Shown here one piece after another: positions 1 through 9,535 of a stretch of DNA of 45,340 nucleotides. Source of the stretch: Gemmatimonadota bacterium (lineage in GTDB: Bacteria > Gemmatimonadota > Gemmatimonadetes > Gemmatimonadales > Gemmatimonadaceae); the NCBI GenBank assembly GCA_025358315.1, contig JANYKA010000102.1, positions 1 through 45,340 on the forward strand, in the 5' to 3' direction. Both the position numbers and the translations under genes were made by a program. Under the pieces are notes generated by a model that was not told where the DNA came from, searched no databases, and saw nothing but the letters and a program-made list of their open reading frames with translations. Within the stretch, counting starts at the first letter, position 1; the number at the start of each line of letters is the position of its first letter.

Positions 1-2
1 CC

Positions 3-32
3 TGGATCGACGACGTGTTGCGCGGCAACTGA
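3..32 (+). CDS. C-terminal fragment of an unidentified CDS (…WIDDVLRGN*), truncated at window start
   Basis: Open frame from the window edge to TGA at 30-32; convergent with purQ; too short to identify. Confidence 0.3.
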   Translation, partial: WIDDVLRGN

Positions 33-93
33 GCTTGCGAAGAGCGGAACGAAAAGGAAAAACGATCCCATGCGACGCATGAATCTTCTCCGG

Positions 94-783
94 TCAGACG
101 TTTGCGGCGACGAGCAACGATTCGAAAAGTACGACGCCGTCTTGCGACCCGAGGGTGCGATCCATCGCGCGTTCGGGGTGAGGCATCAGTCCCACAACAT
201 TGCGGCCCACGTTCGTGACGCCGGCAATGTTGCGCATGGCTCCGTTTGGATTGGACTCCGGCGTGGCGTTGCCGTGCGCATCCACGTATCGAAAAACAAT
301 TTGTCCATTGGATTCCAGCAAATCGAGCGTGGCCTCGTCGGCCGTGAAGCGTCCTTCGCCGTGCGCGATTGGCATGCGCAACAATTGCCCGACGCGGGAC
401 GCGCCGGTGAAACTGGTGTCTGTGCGTTCGGTCCGAATGATCACCGGCATCGAAACATATGAGCCGGCATTGCGCAGTAGCGCGCCGGGTAGCAGGCCAG
501 CTTCGCAGGCAATCTGGAATCCGTTGCAGATGCCAATCACCGGACCGCCACGCGCCGCGTGTGCGGCGACTTCCTGCATAATCGGACTGAACCGGGCAAT
601 CGCACCGGCCCGGAGATAGTCGCCATAACTGAAGCCGCCCGGAAGAATCACGACGTCACAGCCTTGCAAGTCATGATCCTTATGCCACAACATCACGGCT
701 GTCTCGCCGAGAAAATCGACGACCGCATGCAGCGCGTCTTCGTCGCAGTTCGATCCGGGAAAGCGCACGATGCCGACTTTCAT
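94..783 (-). CDS. purQ: Phosphoribosylformylglycinamidine synthase subunit I (glutaminase)
   Basis: MKVGIVRFPGSNCDEDA start, GICNGFQIACEAGLLPGAL nucleophile Cys motif, LMPHPERAMD; start chosen at internal Met, overlapping purS by 4 nt. Confidence 0.96.
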   Translation of the reverse strand: MKVGIVRFPGSNCDEDALHAVVDFLGETAVMLWHKDHDLQGCDVVILPGGFSYGDYLRAGAIARFSPIMQEVAAHAARGGPVIGICNGFQIACEAGLLPGALLRNAGSYVSMPVIIRTERTDTSFTGASRVGQLLRMPIAHGEGRFTADEATLDLLESNGQIVFRYVDAHGNATPESNPNGAMRNIAGVTNVGRNVVGLMPHPERAMDRTLGSQDGVVLFESLLVAANV

Positions 784-1037
784 GCCGCGACCACGGCGGC
801 AATGGTGAAGTCTTCCGTAACGGGGTTCGCGAGCAGCCGTTCGCACATTGCACGCACCGAGGCCTCAGCCGCTGTTGCGTCCTTCGCCTCGGTTTCGATG
901 ACGATGTGCCGACCAACGTGGACGTCACTGACCGAACCAAAACCAAGGGTTACCAATGCATCACGCACGGTCTTGCCTTGCGGATCGAGCAGGCCGTGGC
1001 GCGGAATTATTTGGACAGCAACTCGGAACCGCGTCAT
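780..1037 (-). CDS. purS: Phosphoribosylformylglycinamidine synthase subunit PurS
   Basis: 85 aa, RFRVAVQIIPRHGLLDPQGKTVRDALVTLGF…VR motif typical of PurS; directly upstream of purQ. Confidence 0.93.
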   Translation of the reverse strand: MTRFRVAVQIIPRHGLLDPQGKTVRDALVTLGFGSVSDVHVGRHIVIETEAKDATAAEASVRAMCERLLANPVTEDFTIAAVVAA

Positions 1038-2230
1038 TCAGCAGAATCCTGGTGTGAATCGTGGTCGGAAATGGGCGGCCCGCTGTCGGGCGCGCCGTCG
1101 GTGGTGCCTCCGGTGTTGCCGCCAGCATCACGGCCACGACCTCCACGGCTGCGCCGCCGCCGCCGCCGTTTGCGCTGCGCATCAGCGGGCGACTCCGGTG
1201 AGCCTTCAACCGCGTCAGCGGGCGCTGCGGGTGAAACCGGTCGGGTTGGATGAGCTGGACGGCTGACTGCCGGCGCGGGGCGAGACAGTGGCGCAGTCGA
1301 TCGACCCACCGGTGCCGGAGCGGGACTGGTGTTTGGCGTCACGCGCGACGTCGCAGGCCGCGAAACCGGAATATCGTATTCGATATCGTCGTCATCTTCG
1401 AGGTATGGGCTGACGTCATCATCGTCGAAATCCTCGATCCCTTCGTCATATGCCGATGCAGCCTCGTGTGTGCTGCTTCCGCGGAATATTGGCTTGCGGT
1501 CGAAAAGTCCGCGAACGGCGGCGATAGCCAGGAACCCAAGGACATAGAAAAGGCCGACCGGAAAGAAAAATTCCTTCGGCAGGAACACGAGTCCAACACC
1601 AAGTCCGATGAAGGCCACCAGCCCGAGGAAACCGCGCAGCGTCTTCACACTAAAGGTCGGCCAGGCCAGATAGGGCACGTTGCTGATCATTAGAAATCCC
1701 AGCACGACCATCAGCACCCGCACCATGTTCGTCCATGGCCAATTCCCGATAATCGTATGCGTATAAACTGACGTCTGGCTGAACCAGTAGTACGACGCGA
1801 GCGTGATGCCAGCGGCCGGGCTTGGCAGGCCGTGGAAATACTGTTTTGCCCGGCCGGCCTGTTCAACATTGAACCGGGCCAGTCGCATCGTGGCAAACGC
1901 CGTGTACAGAAAGACGAACACCCAATCCCACCCGTCCTTGTTGTTCAGGACGGCGAAATACATCAGGAGGGCGGGCGCCAAGCCAAACGAGATGGCGTCC
2001 ACCAAAGAATCGAGCTCTTCGCCGAACCGGCTGCCCGTGCCGGTGGCGCGAGCGATCCGCCCATCCATGGCGTCGAACACTCCGCCGAGGATAATCAGGC
2101 CGCCGGCGAAACTGTGGTCGCCACGTGCGGCCAGCACGATGGCGTAGATACCACAAAACAAATTCGCCAGCGTCATGCCGTTGGGCAGCATGACCATTCT
2201 GGGACGGGGCAGATGGGGGCGGCGCATCAC
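1034..2230 (-). CDS. pssA: CDP-diacylglycerol–serine O-phosphatidyltransferase with about 150 aa low-complexity C-terminal extension
   Basis: N-terminal CDP-alcohol phosphatidyltransferase signature (DAMDGRIARATGTGSRFGEELDSLVD) and TM segments; tail is acidic, then Pro/Ala-rich, then RKRRRRRRSRGGRGRD. Confidence 0.92.
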   Translation of the reverse strand: MMRRPHLPRPRMVMLPNGMTLANLFCGIYAIVLAARGDHSFAGGLIILGGVFDAMDGRIARATGTGSRFGEELDSLVDAISFGLAPALLMYFAVLNNKDGWDWVFVFLYTAFATMRLARFNVEQAGRAKQYFHGLPSPAAGITLASYYWFSQTSVYTHTIIGNWPWTNMVRVLMVVLGFLMISNVPYLAWPTFSVKTLRGFLGLVAFIGLGVGLVFLPKEFFFPVGLFYVLGFLAIAAVRGLFDRKPIFRGSSTHEAASAYDEGIEDFDDDDVSPYLEDDDDIEYDIPVSRPATSRVTPNTSPAPAPVGRSTAPLSRPAPAVSRPAHPTRPVSPAAPADAVEGSPESPADAQRKRRRRRRSRGGRGRDAGGNTGGTTDGAPDSGPPISDHDSHQDSAE

Positions 2231-2874
2231 GGCAACTCCGCCAGCACGGTTGTCCCGGCCGCTGGTTTGTCACCGATCTGCACCAGCACTTTGCTGCCCA
2301 AGGGCACGAACACATCCACGCGCGAGCCAAAACGAATCAGGCCAAACCGGCTTCCTTGCTGCGCCACGTCGCCATCCTTGCTGTAGGTCACGATCCGGCG
2401 TGCGATAAGGCCGGCGATCTGGCGGACGAGAATCCGTCGGCCGTTGGATTCGATTCCCACCGACATCTGTTCATTCTCGAGACTCGATTTTTCGGACGCG
2501 GCGTTCAAAAACTTCCCCGGATTATAGTGGAGATATCGCACGCGGCCGCTGACGGGATATCGGTTTACGTGCACATTGAAGACGTTCATGAACACGGAAA
2601 TACGGATCGCCCGCCCGTGAATAAATGACGGTTCATCCACCTCAACGATTTGCGAAATGCGTCCGTCCGCCGGCGAGATGATCAGTTTGTCACCGCGCTC
2701 GCCGGTGCGTTCGGGATCGCGAAAGAAATAGGCCACCCAGAGCGCGATGACGGTCAGCAGCAACGCCAGGAGCCAGAGCGGCCACGAACGCCGCGTGAGC
2801 GCCACGGCGAACGCGGCAATGGCAATGGCTAATGCGCCAAAAATGAATGGGAGTCCTTCACGGGCGACGTTCAC
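2227..2874 (-). CDS. psd: Phosphatidylserine decarboxylase family protein (proenzyme)
   Basis: [41 protein letters not shown], and pyruvoyl-forming [14 protein letters not shown]. Confidence 0.95.
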   Translation of the reverse strand: MNVAREGLPFIFGALAIAIAAFAVALTRRSWPLWLLALLLTVIALWVAYFFRDPERTGERGDKLIISPADGRISQIVEVDEPSFIHGRAIRISVFMNVFNVHVNRYPVSGRVRYLHYNPGKFLNAASEKSSLENEQMSVGIESNGRRILVRQIAGLIARRIVTYSKDGDVAQQGSRFGLIRFGSRVDVFVPLGSKVLVQIGDKPAAGTTVLAELP

Positions 2875-3797
2875 GACAGCTCCGTCGTGTTGAGTGGTGT
2901 GCCCGTCAGAAGCTGAAAGGCATCGAGATAGCGTGCGCTGGTCGCCGCGACCACAAGGTCGGGCAGCACCGGCGGTGGAGCATTGCCGTCCCAGCGACCG
3001 GCCCGACGCTCGGCGTCGAGCCAGTCACGCAACGGCTGTTTATCAAAGCTTGGCTGTGTGCGGCCCGGCTCATACTGATCGGCGGGCCAGAACCGCGAAC
3101 TGTCCGGCGTCAGCACTTCGTCAATTAAAATGATGTCGCCGTCCACCTCGCCGAATTCGAACTTTGTATCGGCAATGATAATTCCGCGTTCTGCGGCAAC
3201 ATCGCGGCCGCGTGAATACACGAGACGGGAAAGCCGCTCGAGTTCGTCGGCCGTGGTCGCGCCAAGAAGCTCCCGCATTCGGAGAATCGTAATGTTCTCG
3301 TCGTGGCCGGTCTCGGCCTTGGTCGCCGGACTAAATACCGGCGGATCGAAGCGATCACTTTCGGTCAGTCCCGCACTCAGTCGTTCACCGGCCAGCGTTC
3401 CACAGTCGCGATATTCCTTCCACGCCGATCCGGACAGATATCCGCGCACAACGCACTCCACCGGGAACACTTCCGTGCGACGGCAGAGCATGGAACGGCC
3501 GGCCAGTACAGCCCGGTGCGCGGCGAGCGCCGGTACTTCACGAATGATCTCGTCAGCATCGGCCGTCAGCATATGATGGGAGATTTCATCCTCGAACTGG
3601 CGCAGCCACCACGCCGTAATTTGCGTGAGCACGGCGCCCTTGAACGGCACAAGTTCGCGCATCACGACGTCAAATGCGCTGACGCGATCGCTGGCCACCA
3701 GCAACAATCGATCACCGCCGACGGCATACACATCGCGCACTTTGCCGCGGCGAACGCGCTCCAACGGCAAGTCCGTGGTGCCGACCACGGCCGTCAT
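2871..3797 (-). CDS. purC: Phosphoribosylaminoimidazole-succinocarboxamide synthase
   Basis: [56 protein letters not shown]. Confidence 0.96.
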   Translation of the reverse strand: MTAVVGTTDLPLERVRRGKVRDVYAVGGDRLLLVASDRVSAFDVVMRELVPFKGAVLTQITAWWLRQFEDEISHHMLTADADEIIREVPALAAHRAVLAGRSMLCRRTEVFPVECVVRGYLSGSAWKEYRDCGTLAGERLSAGLTESDRFDPPVFSPATKAETGHDENITILRMRELLGATTADELERLSRLVYSRGRDVAAERGIIIADTKFEFGEVDGDIILIDEVLTPDSSRFWPADQYEPGRTQPSFDKQPLRDWLDAERRAGRWDGNAPPPVLPDLVVAATSARYLDAFQLLTGTPLNTTELS

Positions 3798-5230
3798 ACC
3801 CGCACCTGCTCAGTGGGAGCATGCACGCGATCAGGCGACGACAAAATGGGCTGCATGACTTCGGCGAGGAATTCATCCACTTGTTGTGGGGCGCGGCCGA
3901 TAAAATGGCTGGGATCGGTCACGGCGAGAACATCGTCAAGCGGCACGGTAAATGCCGGATCGGCAGCGAGCCGCACCAGCATATCGTTGGACTTGCCCTC
4001 GTCCTTCATCGCCCGTGCCGCGGCGATGCTGTGCCCGCGAATTACCTCGTGCACCTGCTGACGGTCTCCGCCGGCTTCGACCGCTCGTACCAACAGCGCC
4101 TCGGTGGCCATAAAAGGGAGTTCGTCGGCAACCCGGGCCCGAATACGCGCCGGATGCACCTCAAGGCCGGCGGCGATGTTCTCCATCAGAATCAGAATCG
4201 CATCGGTGGCGAGAAACGACTCTGGAATAACCAGTCGGCGATTTGCACTGTCATCGAGCGTGCGCTCAAAATACTGGACGCTGTGAGTTTGGTTGGCGTT
4301 CGTTTCGAGAGAAAGCACGAAGCGTGCGAGCGAATTAATTCGTTCAGCGCGCATCGGGTTCCGCTTGTAAGCCATCGCGCTCGATCCAATCTGTTCCTTT
4401 TCGAACGGCTCTTCTATCTCGCCGAACGCTTGGAGCATGCGGATATCGCTCGCGAATTTCGCCGCACTCGCCGCGATTCCCGACAGGACACTCAGCACCT
4501 GTGCGTCAAGCTTGCGCGTGTAGGTCTGCCCGCTCACCGGGATCGACGCACGGAACCCCATTGCTGCCGTAACACGACGGTCGAGTTCGCGCACTTTGCC
4601 ATGGTCCCCTTTGAACAACGCAAGGAAACTGGCTTGGGTGCCCGTGGTGCCTTTGACGCCGCGCAGCGGCAGATTCGCGATGCGATAGTCGAGATCAGCG
4701 AGATCGATTACCAGATCCTGCATCCACAACGTCGCCCGCTTGCCCACGGTGGTGAGCTGCGCCGGCTGCAAGTGCGTGTACCCGAGCGTCGGTTCGGCGC
4801 GCCACCGGCGGGCGAACGCGGCGAGCCCGCCGAGCACGGCGTGCAGGCGCGTCTGCAGCAGCTCGAGGCCACGACGAATTTGAATTAAATCGCCGTTGTC
4901 GGTGACGAACGCACTGGTGGCGCCGAGATGGATGACGCCGCGCGCGGCTGGCGCCGCGTCGCCAAACGCGTGGACATGTGCCATCACGTCGTGACGGAAC
5001 CGCTTCTCAAAATGCGCGACCGCCGCGAAGTCGATGTCGTCGAGATGGGCCCGCATCTCGGCAATCGCCGCGGCGGAAATATCGACACCCAACTCCTGTT
5101 CACACTCCGCGAGTGCGAGCCACAGTCGGCGCCAAAGACCATATCGGGTATGCGGGGACCAGAGCGACAGCATCGCGGCCGATGCATACCGCTCGGCAAG
5201 CGGCGAGCTATATGTCTCGTGGGAAGTCAT
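3794..5230 (-). CDS. purB: Adenylosuccinate lyase
   Basis: [20 protein letters not shown] signature loop; [19 protein letters not shown]. Confidence 0.96.
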   Translation of the reverse strand: MTSHETYSSPLAERYASAAMLSLWSPHTRYGLWRRLWLALAECEQELGVDISAAAIAEMRAHLDDIDFAAVAHFEKRFRHDVMAHVHAFGDAAPAARGVIHLGATSAFVTDNGDLIQIRRGLELLQTRLHAVLGGLAAFARRWRAEPTLGYTHLQPAQLTTVGKRATLWMQDLVIDLADLDYRIANLPLRGVKGTTGTQASFLALFKGDHGKVRELDRRVTAAMGFRASIPVSGQTYTRKLDAQVLSVLSGIAASAAKFASDIRMLQAFGEIEEPFEKEQIGSSAMAYKRNPMRAERINSLARFVLSLETNANQTHSVQYFERTLDDSANRRLVIPESFLATDAILILMENIAAGLEVHPARIRARVADELPFMATEALLVRAVEAGGDRQQVHEVIRGHSIAAARAMKDEGKSNDMLVRLAADPAFTVPLDDVLAVTDPSHFIGRAPQQVDEFLAEVMQPILSSPDRVHAPTEQVRV

Positions 5231-6642
5231 CGGATCTGAAAATCCACAGGGAAGATTTGCCCGTTCCGCTCGATGTACATACGATTGACGCCGCGCCCGC
5301 TGAGACCTTCCAATCCGTTTTTCACCTGCTGCGCGTCAGTCACCGGGGTGTTGTTGATCTGCACAATGAGATCGCCGGCTTGAATACCCAGCGCCTCGGC
5401 CACTCCTGTGCTGACTTTCACTACGAGTGCACCCCGGTCACGGCGGAATCCGCGTTCGGCGCGTATTGCCGGTGTGAGCGTTATCAGTTCGAGTTCTTTC
5501 AGGACGGCAACACGGGGCGCATTGACCTCGGGCTGATCGGCGATCTGCACATTCACGCGAAATTCCCGGCCGCCGCGGCGCACGACCAGCGGCACTCGAT
5601 CATCCACGCGAAGTTCGAGTAGTTCAGCTTCCCAATCGTAGGCGTTGCGCAACGTGCGGTCCCGTGAACGAAGGATCACATCGCCGGCATGCAACCCCGC
5701 AGCGTCGGCCGGGGAACTCGGCACGACGGCGCGCACAACCGCGCCCTTGGTGAGTGCGTCGCCGGAACCAATCCCTTGTTGCGGTAACTCTGTTTTCACG
5801 CCGATCCACGGACGTCGAACCTTCCCATGTGCGAGCAGGTCGTCGGTCACGCGCCGCGCCCGATCGATCGGAATCGCGAATCCCAGTCCGATCGAGCCGC
5901 CATTGCTGTTACCTGGCGAATACAGTGAACTGTTCACTCCCACCACTTCGCCCATCGCATTCACGAGCGGTCCGCCGGAGTTGCCGGGATTAATCGATGC
6001 GTCGGTCTGGATCATGTCGACGTACACACCCTGACCTTCGGCTCGCGCCGTCAGGTTACGCCCCGTCGCGCTAATCACGCCGGCCGTGACACTCGGCTCG
6101 GTGTTCCCAAGCAGGAAGCCGTACGGATTTCCGATGGCGATAGCCCATTCGCCGATCAGAAGGCCGCGCGACGTGCCCAGCGTGGCAACCGGAAGGTTCT
6201 TGGCGTCGACCTTGAGGACGGCGAGATCGTTTTGTTCGTCGATGCCTTTGAGCTGTGCCGCATAGGTGGTTCCGTCGCGCAGGGCGACGACGATCTTTGT
6301 CGCACCGGCAACCACGTGCGCGTTGGTGACAATGATTCCGTCGGAACGCACGATGAAGCCCGATCCAAGCCCGGCCTGGACCTGGTCACCCGACTGGCGC
6401 CCAAAAAACATGTCGAACGGCGACGCTTGCACGTGCTGGATCACTTCCGTCTGCACCGTGACCACCGAGGGCGCGACCTTCGCAACCGCTTCAGTGATTG
6501 CCGTATGCCGCTGCGCGGCAATCGCCACCGGAGCCGCATTCGCCGTGCGCGGGGCCTGCGCTACGGAGGGTAGTGAGGTCGCGCCTTCGCACGCTACGAG
6601 CAGTAGCCCCGCAGCCAGTGGAGTGAGGCTACGCATATTCAT
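5227..6642 (-). CDS. HtrA/Deg-family serine protease with PDZ domains, predicted lipoprotein
   Basis: VTNAHVV, NDLAVLK and GNSGGP catalytic motifs; two C-terminal PDZ-like segments; N-terminal lipobox-like LLLVAC. Confidence 0.93.
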   Translation of the reverse strand: MNMRSLTPLAAGLLLVACEGATSLPSVAQAPRTANAAPVAIAAQRHTAITEAVAKVAPSVVTVQTEVIQHVQASPFDMFFGRQSGDQVQAGLGSGFIVRSDGIIVTNAHVVAGATKIVVALRDGTTYAAQLKGIDEQNDLAVLKVDAKNLPVATLGTSRGLLIGEWAIAIGNPYGFLLGNTEPSVTAGVISATGRNLTARAEGQGVYVDMIQTDASINPGNSGGPLVNAMGEVVGVNSSLYSPGNSNGGSIGLGFAIPIDRARRVTDDLLAHGKVRRPWIGVKTELPQQGIGSGDALTKGAVVRAVVPSSPADAAGLHAGDVILRSRDRTLRNAYDWEAELLELRVDDRVPLVVRRGGREFRVNVQIADQPEVNAPRVAVLKELELITLTPAIRAERGFRRDRGALVVKVSTGVAEALGIQAGDLIVQINNTPVTDAQQVKNGLEGLSGRGVNRMYIERNGQIFPVDFQIR

Positions 6643-7304
6643 CGAGCGCGGCGGGGTTTGGAGCGGCGACTGATGTCACCAAGAAAGCGATCGAGCCCGC
6701 GGTCTGTGAGCGGATGCTGGAGCAAGGAACGGAGCACGGCCGGAGTGACGATGGCAACGTCTGCACCGGCTGCCGCGCAGGCGGCGAAGCTAGTCGCACT
6801 CGCCGGGCCAGCCGCGGCGATGTCGCATTCGCTGCCACCGTGGTCAAACGCGGCCCGCAACTCGCGTATTGCGCCTTCGCCATTCTGACCGACCGCCTCG
6901 AGTGCATCGACGGAGATAGTGATCATTGTGGCTCCCGCTTTGGCGGCAAGAATACCCTGCGCTGTCGAGTAGATGAGAGTGGCGGCAACCCGCACACCAT
7001 CAGCGGCGAGTTTGTGAATTGCCGGGACAGCGTCTTCAATAAATGGCACAGCGACAATCAGGTGCTCAGTAATCTTTTTCAGCTCGCGCACCCCTTTCAC
7101 GATATCGGCGACGCCGATCGCGGGCACGCTGGCGCAGAGCGGAAGCGACGTTGCCCTCGCAATCTCTGTCAGCACTTCCCGCGCATCCGCGCCGGGAAGT
7201 TCGCTCTGAATGACGGTCGGGGTCGCGACGATGCCATCAATGAGCCCGGCTGCGGTGGCCCACCGGATTTCGTCGAGCGATGCTGTAGCGAGGAAGATTT
7301 TCAT
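6639..7304 (-). CDS. Transaldolase / fructose-6-phosphate aldolase (TalC/FSA) family protein lacking key catalytic residues
   Basis: MKIFLATASLDEIRWATAAGLIDGIVATPTVI…EHLIVAVP…AATLIYSTAQGILAAKAGA aligns to the TalC/FSA scaffold, but Ala is at the Schiff-base Lys position. Confidence 0.85.
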   Translation of the reverse strand: MKIFLATASLDEIRWATAAGLIDGIVATPTVIQSELPGADAREVLTEIARATSLPLCASVPAIGVADIVKGVRELKKITEHLIVAVPFIEDAVPAIHKLAADGVRVAATLIYSTAQGILAAKAGATMITISVDALEAVGQNGEGAIRELRAAFDHGGSECDIAAAGPASATSFAACAAAGADVAIVTPAVLRSLLQHPLTDRGLDRFLGDISRRSKPRRAR

Positions 7305-8086
7305 GAGGGGGAAAGATACAGTGCGCTGGGGTAAGTGACTTGCTCAAGACAGAGTCCCTCGGGCGGTGCCGGCGGCGACACTGCATCGTTCGCCGGTGCC
7401 ACGAGCAGTTCGGCGAACGCCTCGCGCGGCCGGCGGCCGCTCGCCACATCGAGCATCGTGCCTACAAGAAAACGGATCATATGATGCAAAAACCGGTTCG
7501 CCTCGATGTCGAACACGAGTCCATTTGGAGACTCGCGCCACCGGCATTGCCGCACTTCACATCGGTGCTCGTCAGTCGCCGGCGCCGTCCCGCGCACGGC
7601 GAATCCGTGAAACCGATGCGAGCCCACCGTCCGTTCTGCACACCAATCCAGCGCTTCCCGGTCGAGGACCCGATGCTCATCGGCGACGGCATACTCCCAC
7701 CGCCGCCGAAAAGGAGAGTGCGCGGCCTCGTCGAGCCCCACCGTGTAGCTGTAGCACCGTCCAGTCGCGCTGTACCGGGCGTGGAACGCAGGCTCCATCT
7801 CGAATGCCCGCGCAATCCAGACGTCGGCAGGGAGTCGGCGGTTCAGCACCATCCGCAGCTTCTCCGCTGTCCAATGCTCGGGAACCTCCACGCCGGCCGC
7901 CTGGCCGCGCGCGTGCACCCCCGCATCCGTCCGTCCCGCTCCCATGACCCGCACTGGATGGTCACACAGGCGGGTGAGCGCCCCTTCCATCACGCCTTGC
8001 ACCGTGCGTTCCGACGTCTGCACCTGCCAGCCGGCGAAATCGCTGCCATCGTATTGCAAAACGAGTTGCAGAACGCGTCCCGCCAT
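7301..8086 (-). CDS. truA: tRNA pseudouridine(38-40) synthase TruA
   Basis: LQYDGSDFAGWQVQ, GAGRTDAGVHARGQ catalytic motif, FLHHMIRFLVGTMLDV. Confidence 0.96.
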   Translation of the reverse strand: MAGRVLQLVLQYDGSDFAGWQVQTSERTVQGVMEGALTRLCDHPVRVMGAGRTDAGVHARGQAAGVEVPEHWTAEKLRMVLNRRLPADVWIARAFEMEPAFHARYSATGRCYSYTVGLDEAAHSPFRRRWEYAVADEHRVLDREALDWCAERTVGSHRFHGFAVRGTAPATDEHRCEVRQCRWRESPNGLVFDIEANRFLHHMIRFLVGTMLDVASGRRPREAFAELLVAPANDAVSPPAPPEGLCLEQVTYPSALYLSPS

Positions 8087-8224
8087 CGTCTAAAAGCTAG
8101 CCGCGGGAGCATGTGACTTCAAGCAACGCTTATTGCGGAATCTGTTGACATTGCTCAACCTACGTCTCACCCTTCGCGACTCCTCGCGCGCCCACTGCCG
8201 GGCACGCTTTTTTTCATCCCGCCA

Positions 8225-9535
8225 ATGCCTCCACGCACCCTTGCCTCGCTCGCGCACGCGCTGAGTGCCGCGACCGACCTCGATGCGGCGTTCGTTGCCC
8301 TTGCCGAGGGACTCGCGGAAACGGATCGCGACGCGCACATCGCCCTGCTTCGGCTTGACGCCAAGAGCGGCCTGTTGCGTGAGCGCCTGCTCGTGGCAGC
8401 GGGCCGCATCCAGCGCGAAGTACTCGACACCTCAATCGAGCAATTCCCGAAACGGGCGGGCCAAACTATCGCCGCCGGCGGGATCTTCGCCGACCTCGCT
8501 GATGAGTCGGCCGAGTTCGCGCGAATGCTTTCGCTGCCGAGTATTGCCGATGGCGTCTATCTCGGCCTGCTGGGACTCCGTGTGGACGGCCAGCTCGCGG
8601 CAATCGTTGCCGTTCTTGAGCCGAAGCTGGCGTTCGGTACTCGCGTGTCGGAACGCTTTGCCCCGATGGCGGCGCTCTTCGAACTCGCCTATCTCCGATT
8701 TGCCGAACGCGACGCACGTCTCGAAGCGGTCGTGACACTCGAAGACGTCACGCAACGGGTCCATGGCGCCTACGTGACGCGATTGGCCGCCTTAGAGGCA
8801 CAGCTCGGGGAGGCCCGGACGGCCGCGCTCGGCTCCGGCGACGCCGCAGCAGACGCGCTGGCGCGCGAACGGGAGGCCGCCAAGACATCCGAAGAAGTCC
8901 GGCGAAGTGCCAGGCGACTCGCTGCATTGGAGCACCAGCTCACCGCCGCGGTCGGCCAGCTAGAACAGGCTCACGTGGAGTTGCATCGTCGCAGTGAAGC
9001 GCTGCGGCAGCGCACCCGGACGATCTATCTCATTGACCGCGTGCTCACGCTCGCCGGTGGGCAGAACGATCCCAGGCGGCTGGCAGAAGGGCTCCTCTCG
9101 CTGGTCGGCGATGATATGCAGGCGCTTCGTTGCTCGCTCTTTCTTTGTGTCCCCGACGACGCGTATACCCTTTACCTCGCGGCCGGTCGCGGATTGGCGC
9201 CGCACATTGTGCTCGGCTCGCGAATTACCATCGGACAAGGAGTCGCCGGCCAGGTCGCCGCGACACGCGAACCGCTGCTCGCGGTCGATTCCGGCGACAT
9301 TACGGGACACAAATTACTTGGCGACGAGTATCTGACGACCGGATCATTTATCAGCTTCCCACTCGTTTTGCACGAACAGTTGCTCGGGGTGGTGAACCTT
9401 ACCAACCGCGCACAGCACGGGCTCTTTGTGGAAGAAGATGTTGAGCGCGTGCGGTTGCTTGGCCTCGTGATTGCGCTTGTGGCGCGCGAAGCGCAGCTGC
9501 CCGAGCGGTTGATGGGGGTGATTCGTGACCGCTAA
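8225..9535 (+). CDS. GAF-domain protein with central coiled coil (no evident output domain)
   Basis: C-terminal GAF-like segment (RCSLFLCVPDDAYTLYLAAGRGLAPHIVLGSRITIGQGVAGQVAATREPLLAVD…LLGVVNLTNR); heptad-rich middle. Confidence 0.75.
   Translation: MPPRTLASLAHALSAATDLDAAFVALAEGLAETDRDAHIALLRLDAKSGLLRERLLVAAGRIQREVLDTSIEQFPKRAGQTIAAGGIFADLADESAEFARMLSLPSIADGVYLGLLGLRVDGQLAAIVAVLEPKLAFGTRVSERFAPMAALFELAYLRFAERDARLEAVVTLEDVTQRVHGAYVTRLAALEAQLGEARTAALGSGDAAADALAREREAAKTSEEVRRSARRLAALEHQLTAAVGQLEQAHVELHRRSEALRQRTRTIYLIDRVLTLAGGQNDPRRLAEGLLSLVGDDMQALRCSLFLCVPDDAYTLYLAAGRGLAPHIVLGSRITIGQGVAGQVAATREPLLAVDSGDITGHKLLGDEYLTTGSFISFPLVLHEQLLGVVNLTNRAQHGLFVEEDVERVRLLGLVIALVAREAQLPERLMGVIRDR

Noticed and set aside
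1140-1170. GCC/CGC tract considered as a regulatory microsatellite
   Set aside because: Coding for the Arg-rich run in the PssA tail; reported with that finding instead
3821-4888. 355 aa plus-strand ORF opposite purB
   Set aside because: Shadow frame of purB, which has an unmistakable signature
8087-8224. TTGACA-like hexamer in the truA/GAF intergenic region as a promoter
   Set aside because: No convincing -10 at proper spacing; sigma consensus of this lineage unknown to me
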